Positions 45,705 to 53,527 of a stretch of 64,000 bases of DNA are shown here, one piece after another. Source of the DNA: Leifsonia sp. Root227 (lineage in GTDB: Bacteria; Actinomycetota; Actinomycetes; Actinomycetales; Microbacteriaceae); the NCBI RefSeq assembly GCF_001428745.1, contig NZ_LMIO01000002.1, positions 767,533-831,532 on the forward strand, in the 5' to 3' direction. Under the pieces are notes generated by a model. It saw nothing but the letters and a program-made list of their open reading frames with translations. It did not search any database and had not been told where the DNA came from. The translations under genes and the position numbers were made by a program. Within the stretch, counting starts at the first letter, position 1, and each line of letters starts with the position of its first letter.

Positions 45705-46046
45705 GTGAGTTTCGCGCAGCGTCATCCGGGCGTCGTCGCAGCACTGCTGGTGTGCGCGCACGTGGTCGTCGCGCTGGCGGTGGCCTCGTGCGTGCTGCAG
45801 CTGTCGCTCGCGGTGGGCGGGGACGGGCTGTTCGGTCTGTCCAGGGTGCGGCCGGTCCCGCAGCTCGCACTCCTCGGTGCGGTGCTCCCCGTTCCGCTGG
45901 CGGCGATTGCGGCGTTCGTGCTGGCGTTCAGCCGTGCGCGGGAGCGAGCATGGGTGGCTCCGGTCGTCGGTATGGTCGCGACGGTGCTCGTCCCGGCGAT
46001 CGTGCTCACATTCCTGCACGCGCCGGAGCCGATCCGCGGCGGTTGA
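45705..46046 (+). CDS. Small integral membrane protein, unknown function
   Basis: This 113-residue protein has three clear hydrophobic segments (about 8-35, 50-73, 83-103) separated by short loops and ends HAPEPIRGG. I do not recognise the family. The start GTG 45705 is preferred because the hydrophobic core begins directly after it and a -10-like hexamer precedes it. It sits between divergent peptidase E and a convergent cation transporter; nothing in the context gives a function. Confidence 0.7.
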   Translation: MSFAQRHPGVVAALLVCAHVVVALAVASCVLQLSLAVGGDGLFGLSRVRPVPQLALLGAVLPVPLAAIAAFVLAFSRARERAWVAPVVGMVATVLVPAIVLTFLHAPEPIRGG

Positions 46047-46077
46047 TGGTCAGCTCCCGCCGGTCAGGTCTCGCCGA

Positions 46078-46740
46078 TCAGCTCTCGCCCGTCAGCTCGC
46101 TCACCGGCACCGTGCACGCGTCACCCTTCCACGCCTCGACTCCCTCGCGCACCGCGAACGCCGCGATCACGAGGCCGGCCACCGCATCCGCCCAGGCCCA
46201 GCCGAACAGCGCGTTGAGGGCGAGCCCCAGGAAGACCGCGGCGGAGAGGTAGCTGCAGATCAGCGTCTGCTTCGAGTCGGCGACTGCGGAGGCCGAGCCG
46301 AGCTCTCGCCCTGTGCGACGCTCGAACCAGCTGAGCAGCGGCATCACCAGGAGGCTGACCGCTGTGAGAACCAGACCGACGGGGCTGTGCGCCGCCTCGC
46401 GCATCCCGAGCAGCGACAGGGCGCTGTCGACGGTCACATACGCGGCGAGGCCGAAGAACGAGACGGCGATCACGCGCAGCGCCGTGCGCTCACGACTCTC
46501 CGGATCGGCGGCGGAGAACTGCCAGGCGACGGCCGCAGCGGACAGCACTTCGACGACGGAGTCGAGCCCGAATCCGATCAGCGCGGCGCTCGACGCCACG
46601 GTCCCCGCCGCGATGGCGACCACGGACTCGACCACGTTGTAGCCGATCGTGACCGCGACGACCCAGCGGATGCGGCGCTGCAGCGTGCGCGTGCGCGCTG
46701 GGTCGATCGGGCGGCCAGTGGATGCGGCGGTCGCGCTCAC
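46078..46740 (-). CDS. Cation diffusion facilitator-type metal transporter
   Basis: This 220-residue membrane protein has six helices and the compact CDF layout without a long cytoplasmic domain. Candidate metal-site residues are Asp/Glu in GFGLDSVVEVLSA (helix 2) and WADAVAGLVIA (helix 5). GTG 46740 overlaps the stop of the CmtR-like regulator gene by 4 bases, so both are on one mRNA. A role in exporting Cd2+, Zn2+ or a similar metal is inferred from that partner. Confidence 0.9.
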   Translation of the reverse strand: MSATAASTGRPIDPARTRTLQRRIRWVVAVTIGYNVVESVVAIAAGTVASSAALIGFGLDSVVEVLSAAAVAWQFSAADPESRERTALRVIAVSFFGLAAYVTVDSALSLLGMREAAHSPVGLVLTAVSLLVMPLLSWFERRTGRELGSASAVADSKQTLICSYLSAAVFLGLALNALFGWAWADAVAGLVIAAFAVREGVEAWKGDACTVPVSELTGES

Positions 46741-47126
46741 GCCGTCGCGCCCGCTTCCACGGAGACGTCCACCGCCGCGCCGGGTCCGCAGCACAGTGGC
46801 ACGTCGCAGTGCTCGTCGGCGCACGGCTCGCCGTCGTCGACCGCGAGGACCACATCCACCAGGCTCGTCAGCGCCCGCGTGAGGTGCGGGTCGGCGATCT
46901 CGTAGCGGGTCGACCTGCCGCTCGGCACCGCTACCACGATGCCGCAGCCGTGCAGGCAGGCGAGATGGTTCGAGACGTTCGAGCGGGTCAGACCGAGCTC
47001 CGTGGCGAGCGCGCCCGGATGACCAGGCTGCTCGATCAGCGCGAGCAGGATGCGGGAGCGGGTGGGGTCGGCCATCGCTCGTCCGAGGCGGTTCATCACG
47101 TCGAGGCGGGAAGAAATGGTCAGCAT
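46737..47126 (-). CDS. cmtR: CmtR-like ArsR-family metal-sensing repressor
   Basis: This 129-residue winged-helix repressor closely resembles Mycobacterium tuberculosis CmtR, a Cd/Pb sensor. Its known ligands there, Cys57, Cys61 and Cys102, are all present at the same positions (LACLHGC and EPC). Extra Cys at 107, 112 and 113 extend the site. The recognition helix is LTRSNVSNHLACL. The gene starts at 47126, 6 bases after a -10 TATGGT buried in an inverted repeat, so it should repress its own transcript and release it when metal binds. Confidence 0.94.
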   Translation of the reverse strand: MLTISSRLDVMNRLGRAMADPTRSRILLALIEQPGHPGALATELGLTRSNVSNHLACLHGCGIVVAVPSGRSTRYEIADPHLTRALTSLVDVVLAVDDGEPCADEHCDVPLCCGPGAAVDVSVEAGATA

Positions 47127-47155
47127 GCACTGACCATACAGCGGACGCTGACCAT
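47116..47155. promoter_or_regulatory. Probable CmtR operator/promoter
   Basis: ATGGTCAGC (47116-47124), ACTGACCAT (47129-47137) and GCTGACCAT (47147-47155) are three half-sites. The first pair form a dyad with one mismatch spanning the start codon and the minus-strand -10 TATGGT (47133-47138). Binding would block RNA polymerase directly. Confidence 0.75.
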
Positions 47156-47185
47156 TTCGCCACCCCGGAGCGGCCGACGTCGGGC

Positions 47186-47668
47186 CTAGGATCCGGCGCC
47201 GCCGAGGTGCCCGAGCAACGCGTCGAGGATGGGGCGCTGGCCCTTCGTGAGCTTGCTGCGCGCGAGCTCGATCGGCGTCCAGCGCGCGTCGTCGATCTCG
47301 GGGAACGACTGGATGCGCCCCGAGCGCGGCGGCCACTCCAACTCGAACGCGTTGCTCGTGACCGTCTTCGGCGCGAACGCCTCCGCCTCGGCCGCGAACA
47401 CCGCGACCTTCTTGCCGGAGGAGAGCGGGAAGTCGCCGAGCGATGCGTACGCCGTGTCCGGCGCGGGAGATCCGATCTCCTCCTCGAACTCGCGTCGGGC
47501 GGCCGCGAGCTCCCCGTCGAGGTCTGTCGCCTCGACGATGCCCTTCGGAATCGACCAGGCGCCTTCGTCCTTCCTCGCCCAGAACGGCCCACCCATGTGC
47601 GCGATCCACACCTCTACCGTCGCCCGCCGACGGTAGAGCAGGATGCCGGCACTGCGCACGCCCGGCAT
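47186..47668 (-). CDS. NUDIX hydrolase-family protein
   Basis: This 160-residue protein has a NUDIX-like box in GIVEATDLDGELAAARREFEEEIG, split here by one extra residue compared with the consensus, with the catalytic REFEEEIG intact. The start (PGVRSAGILLYRR) and the APKTVTSNAFELEWPP-type middle match bacterial NUDIX proteins of the phosphatase-like group that act on NTPs or sugar nucleotides. The ATG overlaps the stop of the K+ channel gene by one base (TGATG). Confidence 0.9.
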   Translation of the reverse strand: MPGVRSAGILLYRRRATVEVWIAHMGGPFWARKDEGAWSIPKGIVEATDLDGELAAARREFEEEIGSPAPDTAYASLGDFPLSSGKKVAVFAAEAEAFAPKTVTSNAFELEWPPRSGRIQSFPEIDDARWTPIELARSKLTKGQRPILDALLGHLGGAGS

Positions 47669-48378
47669 CAGGCGGACTTCCGTTCGAGGAGTTCGCGCAG
47701 CTCGCTGACCTGCGCAGACAGGGCTTTGATCTGGCCGCGCGTGGCGGCCCTGGTGTCGATCTCGGTCTGCGCGACGCGTTCGACGATCCAGGATGCGAGG
47801 GTCGCCGTCACGATGCCCAGCATCGCGATCCCGCCGATCATCAACCCGACGGCGACCAGTCGGCCCACCTCGGTGACCGGCGTGAAATCGCCGTAGCCGA
47901 CCGTCGAGATCGTCTCGAACGCCCACCAGACCGCGCGCGCGAACGTGTTGATGTGCGCCCCGGGGGCGTGGCGTTCCGCATCCAGTGCCGCCAGCGCCGC
48001 CGTGAACACCAGCAGGGCGCCCGCACCGACCACGTACACGACCACGCGGCCTCGGAACGCGGCGCCGGCGGTGCGCTGCAGCACGGAGAGGATCGTGACG
48101 AGCCGCAGCAGGCGCAGTGGTCTCAGCATCGGCAGCACGACGATCGCCAGATCGAACAGGTGCGTGTAGAACCAGCGCCAGCGATTCGGCGCCAGCCAGA
48201 GACACACGAAGTAGTCGACGAGGAACACGCCCCAGGTGAGCCAGATGACGGTCTCGGCGACGATCAGCGACGGACCGGAGAGGTCGGCGATGACCTCCCA
48301 GGCGTACGCGACGAGGAAGAGGGCGGCCGCGCCGGTGAGCGGCCATTCGGTGATGCGGTGCCAGCGTTCGAGGGTCAT
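47668..48378 (-). CDS. Voltage-gated-type potassium channel
   Basis: This 236-residue protein has six helices: S1-S4 (first 120 residues; S4-like LRPLRLLRLVTILSVLQR with spaced Arg), a pore loop with selectivity filter STVGYGDFTP and S6, then a C-terminal coiled coil (QIKALSAQVSELRELLERK) that would help tetramer formation. The family conducts K+ across the cytoplasmic membrane. It is translation-coupled to the NUDIX gene downstream. Confidence 0.93.
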   Translation of the reverse strand: MTLERWHRITEWPLTGAAALFLVAYAWEVIADLSGPSLIVAETVIWLTWGVFLVDYFVCLWLAPNRWRWFYTHLFDLAIVVLPMLRPLRLLRLVTILSVLQRTAGAAFRGRVVVYVVGAGALLVFTAALAALDAERHAPGAHINTFARAVWWAFETISTVGYGDFTPVTEVGRLVAVGLMIGGIAMLGIVTATLASWIVERVAQTEIDTRAATRGQIKALSAQVSELRELLERKSA

Positions 48379-48384
48379 GGCATC

Positions 48385-48390
48385 ACCCTA
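48385..48390 (-). promoter_or_regulatory. -10-like hexamer TAGGGT before the K+ channel
   Basis: On the minus strand TAGGGT ends 6 bases before ATG 48378; a leaderless mRNA is predicted. Confidence 0.5.
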
Positions 48391-48431
48391 GAACCGTGAC
48401 ACCGTGTGACAAGCCCGCAATCCACGGCGAC

Positions 48432-48437
48432 TAACGT
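48432..48437 (+). promoter_or_regulatory. -10-like hexamer TAACGT before the second NUDIX gene
   Basis: TAACGT ends 6 bases before GTG 48444. GGAGGG fills the gap but is too close to serve as a ribosome site. Confidence 0.5.
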
Positions 48438-48443
48438 GGAGGG

Positions 48444-48902
48444 GTGAACAGTGGCGATGCGTGGGTCGAGGGTCCGGACGGTCAGCGGTTCTGGGGCCGT
48501 TTCGGAGCGGCCGGTCTGCTCGTCCACGACAACCGGCGCGGCATCTTGCTGCAGCACAGGGCGGACTGGAGTCATTTCGGCGGAACCTGGGGGCTGCCGG
48601 GTGGCGCGCGGCACGAGGGCGAGTCCGCTGTCGACGGCGCTCTGCGCGAGGCGGCGGAGGAAGCGTCCGTGCCAGGGTATGCGGTGGCCGTGCTGTTCAC
48701 GAGCGTCCTCGACCTCGGGTTCTGGTCGTACACGACCGTCGTCGCAGAAGCCGTTCGGCCGTTCGAGGCGCTGGTGGCCGACCCGGAGAGCATCGAGCTG
48801 CGCTGGGTGGAGGTGGGCGGCGTGACGGAGTTGCCGCTGCATCCAGGGTTCGCAGCCGCGTGGCCGGAGCTGCGGGCGCGCCTGGTGGGGCTGGCAGACT
48901 GA
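48444..48902 (+). CDS. NUDIX hydrolase
   Basis: This 152-residue enzyme has a canonical NUDIX box (GARHEGESAVDGALREAAEEASV, near residues 55-77), preceded by GTWGLPGG. NUDIX enzymes hydrolyse nucleoside diphosphates linked to another group; substrate is not predictable here. N-terminal residues FWGRFGAAGLLVHD are typical of ADP-ribose or mutator-type members. It is a single gene divergent from the K+ channel. Confidence 0.93.
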   Translation: MNSGDAWVEGPDGQRFWGRFGAAGLLVHDNRRGILLQHRADWSHFGGTWGLPGGARHEGESAVDGALREAAEEASVPGYAVAVLFTSVLDLGFWSYTTVVAEAVRPFEALVADPESIELRWVEVGGVTELPLHPGFAAAWPELRARLVGLAD

Positions 48903-48975
48903 ACGCCTGATGGCGCGGTCTGAGCGTCTAAAAGCGGTCTGAGCTTCTGACGGCGGCCTGCGGGCTACCCAAGCC

Positions 48976-49311
48976 TCAGGAGGCGATGCGTGGCCAGAGC
49001 AACGAGCCTGCGACGTCCTGGTACCCGACGGGCATGCTGACGAACGCCGCAGCGCCGGGGTAGCTCACCTGGCCGGGATAGCGAGGTGCGCCGGGGTAGT
49101 CAGGCGTTCCGCGGAAGGGGTGGCCGGTGTCGGTGAGCAGGCGGTCGCCCACGACAGTGCCGAGGTAGTGCCCGCCCGGGGTCACCACGTCGTCGTCGTT
49201 CCAGGGGAACCAGCCGATCCAGTCTCCGTCCGGGTTGAACAGGAACCGTCCTGTGTCGTCGATCCGGTACGCGATCCAGGTGCCCTGGCTGTCGTGCAGG
49301 TATGCGGTCAT
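48976..49311 (-). CDS. Small beta-rich protein (4-fold beta-flower-like)
   Basis: This 111-residue protein has short repeated strand-turn units (HDSQGTWIAYRIDDTGRF, NPDGDWIGWFPW, TPGGHYLGTVVGDRLL) that resemble the actinobacterial 4-fold beta-flower group. The C-terminal part is rich in Pro, Tyr and Gly (YPGAPRYPGQVSYPG). No signal peptide or membrane segment is seen and the function is unknown. ATG 49311 follows AAAGGCGAT. Confidence 0.78.
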   Translation of the reverse strand: MTAYLHDSQGTWIAYRIDDTGRFLFNPDGDWIGWFPWNDDDVVTPGGHYLGTVVGDRLLTDTGHPFRGTPDYPGAPRYPGQVSYPGAAAFVSMPVGYQDVAGSLLWPRIAS

Positions 49312-49420
49312 CGTCGATCGCCTTTCGGGTCGGCATCGTCGTTGTGTGAAGTATCCTCACCTTCCCCGTCGCTGGCAAGACGCGTCACGGAGTGTCGCAC
49401 GCCGGCCGCAGAATGGATGC

Positions 49421-51097
49421 GTGCACCTCGTACTCGACCGGCCGTCGCCCGGCAGCGTTCTGGCGACCAGGGTCGACGCGGGCGGTGTGGTGGTCGGCGA
49501 GGAGACCATCCAGGCCGCCGCGCTGGCCGGGTTCGTCCGTGCCGAAGAGCGGGAGAGTCCACGCTGGGCGTGGAGCGACACCCGTGCCTGGTATCCGCCG
49601 CTGCTCGCCGCAGGCGTGCGCATCGAACGCTGCGACGACCTCCAGCTGAGCCACACGATCCTCCGGATGTCGTCGCTCTCGTCCGGCTCAGCGCTCGCGA
49701 CGGCTCCGCTCGGGCTGTGGGACGCCCTTCCCGCCTTCGCAGAGGAGCAGCCTGCCGCTCACACTGCGCTGTTCGATCTCGACGAGCACGACCGGCAGGA
49801 TGCGGCACCGTCCGCGCTCGAGGAGTTCCTTGCGCAGCGCGCAGCGGTCGACGGCAGCACGAGCCCCGGCCGACTGCGTCTGCTGCTCGCGGCCGAGTCC
49901 GCCGGGGCGCTGATCGCCGCTGAGATGCGCTTCGCCGGACTGCCGTACAGCGCAGAACGGCATGACGCGCTGCTCACTGATCTGCTCGGTCCCCGGCCGG
50001 CCGCTGGACGGCCGGCCATGCTCGACGCCCTCGCTGCGGAGCTTCGCACCGAACTGGAGAGCCCCGACCTCAACCCGGACAGTCCGCCGGAGGTGCTGCG
50101 CGCGCTCAAACGGGCCGGCCTCATGGTGACGTCGACACGCTCGTGGGAGCTCCGCGATGTCGACCACCCGGCCATCCCTCCGCTGCTGCGATACAAGAAG
50201 CTCTCCCGCCTGCTCACCGCCAACGGCTGGACCTGGCTCGACACCTGGGTGCGCGACGGCCGGTTCCATCCCGACTACGTGCCCGGCGGCGTCGTCACCG
50301 GGCGCTGGGCGACGCGCGGCGGCGGCGCGCTGCAGCTTCCGAAGCAGGTGAGGGGAGCGGTGGTCGCCGATCCTGGCTGGAAGCTGGTGGTGGCCGACGC
50401 CGCGCAGTTGGAGCCGCGCATCCTGACCGGTCTGTCCGGTGACCAGTCGATGGCGGCGGCCGGGCGGGGGAAAGACCTGTACGAGGGCATCGTCGCGTCC
50501 GGCGCAGTGGAGGAGCGGGCCCAGGCGAAGGTAGCGATGCTCGGCGCGATGTACGGCGCGACGACGGGGGAGAGCGGCAGGCTGATGCCGCGGCTGACCA
50601 GGGCGTTCCCGCAGGCGATCCGGCTCGTCGAGGAGGCCGCGCGGGCGGGGGAGCGCGGCGAGGTGGTCACGTCGCTGCTGGGCCGCAGCTCGCCACGGCC
50701 GGGCGGCTCCTGGGCGGCCACCCAGGCGGCGGCGTCCGCGCCGGAGTCGACGGATGCGGACGAGCGACGCGCCCGCAGCCAGGCGCGCGATTGGGGCAGG
50801 TTCACGCGCAACTTCGTCGTGCAGGCGAGCGCGGCGGAGTGGGCGCTGTGCTGGATGGCCGACCTGCGCAAGCGGCTCACCGTGCTCGGCGCGGACGGAC
50901 CACTGCTGGAGAGTCCCCATCTGGTGTACTTCCTGCACGACGAGGTGATCGTGCACGCCCCGGCCCAGCTCGCGCAGCAGGCGGCGGATGCGGTGGTCGC
51001 CTCGGCGGCGGCGGCCGGGCGCCTGCTGTTCGGCGGATTCCCCGTCGAGTTCCCCGTGACGGCCGCCGTGGTGGACAGCTACGCCGAGGCGAAGTGA
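49421..51097 (+). CDS. Family-A DNA polymerase-like protein (exonuclease-polymerase type)
   Basis: This 558-residue protein carries PolA-type polymerase motifs: A, VVADAAQLEPRILTGLSGD (near 325); B, RAQAKVAMLGAMYG (near 365); C, FLHDEVIVHA (near 505). There is no 5'-nuclease domain. The N-terminal 180 residues occupy the 3'-5' exonuclease position but the DxE metal motif is not visible, so proofreading is doubtful. A low-complexity insertion (SPRPGGSWAATQAAASAP) splits the fingers region. GTG 49421 has CAGAAT 6 bases upstream. It is distinct from the replicative PolA; its job is unknown. Confidence 0.9.
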   Translation: MHLVLDRPSPGSVLATRVDAGGVVVGEETIQAAALAGFVRAEERESPRWAWSDTRAWYPPLLAAGVRIERCDDLQLSHTILRMSSLSSGSALATAPLGLWDALPAFAEEQPAAHTALFDLDEHDRQDAAPSALEEFLAQRAAVDGSTSPGRLRLLLAAESAGALIAAEMRFAGLPYSAERHDALLTDLLGPRPAAGRPAMLDALAAELRTELESPDLNPDSPPEVLRALKRAGLMVTSTRSWELRDVDHPAIPPLLRYKKLSRLLTANGWTWLDTWVRDGRFHPDYVPGGVVTGRWATRGGGALQLPKQVRGAVVADPGWKLVVADAAQLEPRILTGLSGDQSMAAAGRGKDLYEGIVASGAVEERAQAKVAMLGAMYGATTGESGRLMPRLTRAFPQAIRLVEEAARAGERGEVVTSLLGRSSPRPGGSWAATQAAASAPESTDADERRARSQARDWGRFTRNFVVQASAAEWALCWMADLRKRLTVLGADGPLLESPHLVYFLHDEVIVHAPAQLAQQAADAVVASAAAAGRLLFGGFPVEFPVTAAVVDSYAEAK

Positions 51098-51173
51098 GCC
51101 GGGCGCCGCGAGACACGGAATGAAGCTGTGTCGGAGTTGGTTGTGGTGGGTGATCTGACCGAGGATGGAGACC

Positions 51174-52022
51174 ATGACAGACACCGCCACAGCGCCAGCA
51201 GACCCCCGCGACATCCTGGCCAGGTACCGCCATCGCCGCGAGCAGGCCGTGACGGCTCCGAAGGGCAACCTGGCGCTGGTGAACACCCAGTGGATCACCG
51301 GGGACCCGGACGCCGAAGCACAGCCGGTGTGGGGCATCCCCGGGCTGTGGGCCCCGCTTCCGAAGGGTCAGTCCGGCCTGAAGGTCGTCGCGACGGCGGC
51401 CGACGGGATCGTGGTCGACGGCACGCTCGTCGACGGCGAAGCGATCGTGCGCGGAAAGGATGACGCGGCTCCGAGCGAGATCGTGTTCAGCGACACCGTG
51501 ACCGGCTTCGTGATCGCCAGCGAGGACGGCGACTACGCGCTGCGGGTCTGGGACTCCAACTCGGAGGCGATCCAGGAGTTCGGCTCGATCGACGCCTTCG
51601 ACTTCAACCCGGAGTGGATCATCCAGGCGCAGTTCTCACCGATCGAGGGCGGCAAGACGGTCGGCTTCGAGCACCTGAAGGACGACGGAAGCACCCGCGA
51701 GAAGGTGATCCCCGGCGAGATCACGTTCAGTAAGGACGGCGTCGAATACAACCTCGCCGCGTTCAAGGCAGGGCGCGCCCTGCAGCTCGTCTTCGCGGAC
51801 AGCACCAACGGGGAGTCGACGTACTCCGTCGGCCGGTTCCTGTTCGTGGCTCCGAACCCGGACGGCACCGTGACGCTCGACTTCAACCTCGCCGTGCTGC
51901 CGCCCTGCGCGTTCAGCTACAACTTCAACTGCCCGCTGCCGCCAGCGCAGAACCGCTTCGCGGTCCCCATCGAGGCCGGCGAGAAGAACGTCCTCAACAA
52001 GGCCGGCCAGCTCCTCCACTGA
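51174..52022 (+). CDS. DUF1684 domain protein
   Basis: This 282-residue protein matches DUF1684, with characteristic FDFNPEWIIQAQFSPIEG, DSTNGESTYSVGRFLFV, and the C-terminal DFNLAVLPPCAFSYNFNCPL then PPAQNRFAVPIEAGEK. Members are soluble and unassigned in function. ATG 51174 is preferred because GGAG lies just upstream; an ATG at 51165 would add METMTD-type residues. It is convergent with the PadR gene across the long hairpin repeat copy B. Confidence 0.88.
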   Translation: MTDTATAPADPRDILARYRHRREQAVTAPKGNLALVNTQWITGDPDAEAQPVWGIPGLWAPLPKGQSGLKVVATAADGIVVDGTLVDGEAIVRGKDDAAPSEIVFSDTVTGFVIASEDGDYALRVWDSNSEAIQEFGSIDAFDFNPEWIIQAQFSPIEGGKTVGFEHLKDDGSTREKVIPGEITFSKDGVEYNLAAFKAGRALQLVFADSTNGESTYSVGRFLFVAPNPDGTVTLDFNLAVLPPCAFSYNFNCPLPPAQNRFAVPIEAGEKNVLNKAGQLLH

Positions 52023-52036
52023 CCCCCGTCCCGCCA

Positions 52037-52130
52037 CCCCGTCCCCGAAACAATCGAGTCCGGAGTTGTTCCTATCCGCCCCCGGCGTGTCGTGTGAACA
52101 ACTCCGGACTCGATTGTTTCGGGGACGGGG
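52037..52130. repeat. Long hairpin repeat, copy B
   Basis: Two 35-base arms (52037-52071 and 52096-52130) are perfect reverse complements around a 24-base loop whose minus strand contains CGACACGCCG, also found in the loop of copy A. It fills the gap between the convergent DUF1684 and PadR genes. Confidence 0.9.
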
Positions 52131-52142
52131 ACGGGGACGGGG
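52121..52142 (+). other. G-quadruplex motif (four GGGG runs spaced by AC)
   Basis: GGGG runs at 52121-52124, 52127-52130, 52133-52136 and 52139-52142 are separated by two bases each, a textbook intramolecular G-quadruplex pattern. It overlaps the right arm of hairpin copy B. Confidence 0.8.
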
Positions 52143-52150
52143 TCAGCGGG

Positions 52151-52705
52151 TCAGGCGGGGCGGCGGCCTCTGCGGGGGCGCTCGGGGGAGCGCGCGCGCA
52201 GCAGCGCGTTCGGATGCGCGGTGAGCGTCGAGGCGACCTCGTCGAGCCACTCGATGGCGGCGCGCGCTCCCAGTTCCGCGGCGCGGTTCGCTGCGAGGAT
52301 GGCGCGCGAGTCCGCGTCATGGCTGAGCTCGCGGATGCGCTCGGAGAACGCCGCACGGTAGTCGGCGACCACCGCGGGCGCGTCGGCTCCGGAGAGGGAC
52401 GCGGCGATGAGCACCTGGTCCTGCATCTCATCCCAGTCCGGGCGCGCATCCACGGGCCCCGAGGTCAGCCACTCCTCGGCCGCCGCGGCGCCGTCGGCCG
52501 TGAGGGCGTAGAGCGGGAGGCCGTCGTCCGTGGTGCCCGCTGGCTGCACGAGGCCCTGGTCGACCATCCGGTCGAGCGTCGAGTACACCTGACCGGCGTT
52601 GAGCTGGCGGCGGTGCGCCGCTCGCGCCAGGAACTCGCTCTGCAGCTGCGAGCCGTATGCTGCGCCCTGGGTGAGCAGGGCGAGGAAGCCATTCTGAACC
52701 GACAT
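52151..52705 (-). CDS. PadR-family transcriptional regulator
   Basis: This 184-residue regulator has an N-terminal PadR winged helix (QNGFLALLTQGAAYGSQLQSEF, QLNAGQVYSTLDRMVDQGLV) and a C-terminal helical dimerisation domain. ATG 52705 is chosen from the PadR start and because a TAGCAT hexamer lies 7 bases upstream; the frame runs further but without similarity. A CATAC-TCG-GTATG dyad overlaps the start, fitting autoregulation. The target genes and ligand are unknown. Confidence 0.9.
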   Translation of the reverse strand: MSVQNGFLALLTQGAAYGSQLQSEFLARAAHRRQLNAGQVYSTLDRMVDQGLVQPAGTTDDGLPLYALTADGAAAAEEWLTSGPVDARPDWDEMQDQVLIAASLSGADAPAVVADYRAAFSERIRELSHDADSRAILAANRAAELGARAAIEWLDEVASTLTAHPNALLRARSPERPRRGRRPA

Positions 52706-52715
52706 ACTCGGTATG
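52703..52715. promoter_or_regulatory. CATAC-N3-GTATG dyad at the PadR start
   Basis: A perfect 5-base inverted repeat with 3-base spacer covers the start codon and touches the -10-like TAGCAT (52713-52718, minus strand). It is a likely PadR autorepression site. Confidence 0.55.
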
Positions 52716-52887
52716 CTATTCCGTTCCGCCGCCACGCCGCAGCCAAACCGTTGCAATCTTGTGACATGCGGGGTTTCTGCGGCATAATTCACAGAAGAGA
52801 CCGTTACGGTCCACAATTTCACACTCTGCCGGTGAGTACCGCCGATTGGTCGTTGGGGAAGACGCATCCAATCGAACGGAGGACATC

Positions 52888-53391
52888 ATGGCGGCACACG
52901 CAAGTCGAGGAGTGCTCTACGTGCACTCTTCCCCTGGCGCGCTCTGCCCCCACATCGAGTGGGCGGCGGGACGCGCTATCGGTCGCGCCGTGAACTTCAC
53001 CTGGGAGTCGCAGCCGGTGCTGAAGGGCGCCCAGCGCACCGAGTTCTTCTGGGAAGGCCCCCAGGGCACGGGCGCGGCCATCGCCTCCGCCCTGCGCGGC
53101 TGGGAGCACCTGCGCTTCGAGGTCACGGAGGACGCGGGGCTCGGCAGCGACGGCGGCCGATGGATGCACACCCCCGACCTCGGGATCTTCTTCGCCCAGA
53201 CCGACACGGCGGGCAACATGGTCGTGCCGGAGGACAGGGTCCGCTACGCCATGGAGATCGCCGGAGCCAACGCCCGCGAGCTGCACCGCGAGCTGCGACT
53301 CGCTCTCGGACAGGCCTGGGACGACGAACTCGAGCCGTTCCGGCACGCCAGCGACGAGACCAGTGTGGTCTGGCTGCACAAGGTCGGCTGA
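52888..53391 (+). CDS. DUF3145 domain protein
   Basis: This 167-residue protein matches actinobacterial DUF3145: GVLYVHSSPGALCPHIEWA at the start, NFTWESQPVLKG, EFFWEGPQGTGAAIASAL, and WDDELEPFRHASDETSVVWLHK at the end. Its function is unknown, but it is conserved next to the fatty-acid cluster in many Actinobacteria. GGAGG lies 6 bases before the ATG. It converges on fabF over a strong terminator. Confidence 0.93.
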   Translation: MAAHASRGVLYVHSSPGALCPHIEWAAGRAIGRAVNFTWESQPVLKGAQRTEFFWEGPQGTGAAIASALRGWEHLRFEVTEDAGLGSDGGRWMHTPDLGIFFAQTDTAGNMVVPEDRVRYAMEIAGANARELHRELRLALGQAWDDELEPFRHASDETSVVWLHKVG

Positions 53392-53470
53392 CCGAGAGGG
53401 TCCGCGACAGACTCCCGCGGCGGGCCGGCCCAGGCATCATGCGCTGCCGCCCGCACGCGGTGAAACGCGA

Positions 53471-53504
53471 AAGGCCCCGACCGGGGTGAACCGGTCGGGG
53501 CCTT
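53471..53504. terminator. Bidirectional terminator between DUF3145 gene and fabF
   Basis: A 13-bp perfect GC-rich stem (AAGGCCCCGACCG with CGGTCGGGGCCTT) encloses an 8-base loop in the convergent gap. The terminal A/T pairs give a short tail on either strand. Confidence 0.9.
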
Positions 53505-53527
53505 CGTGCGTGCAGCCTCGGTCCGGA

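Noticed and set aside
52706..52867. Upstream extension of the PadR gene to 52867
   Set aside because: The added residues have no similarity, and the hexamer and dyad at 52703-52718 place the promoter at the internal ATG.
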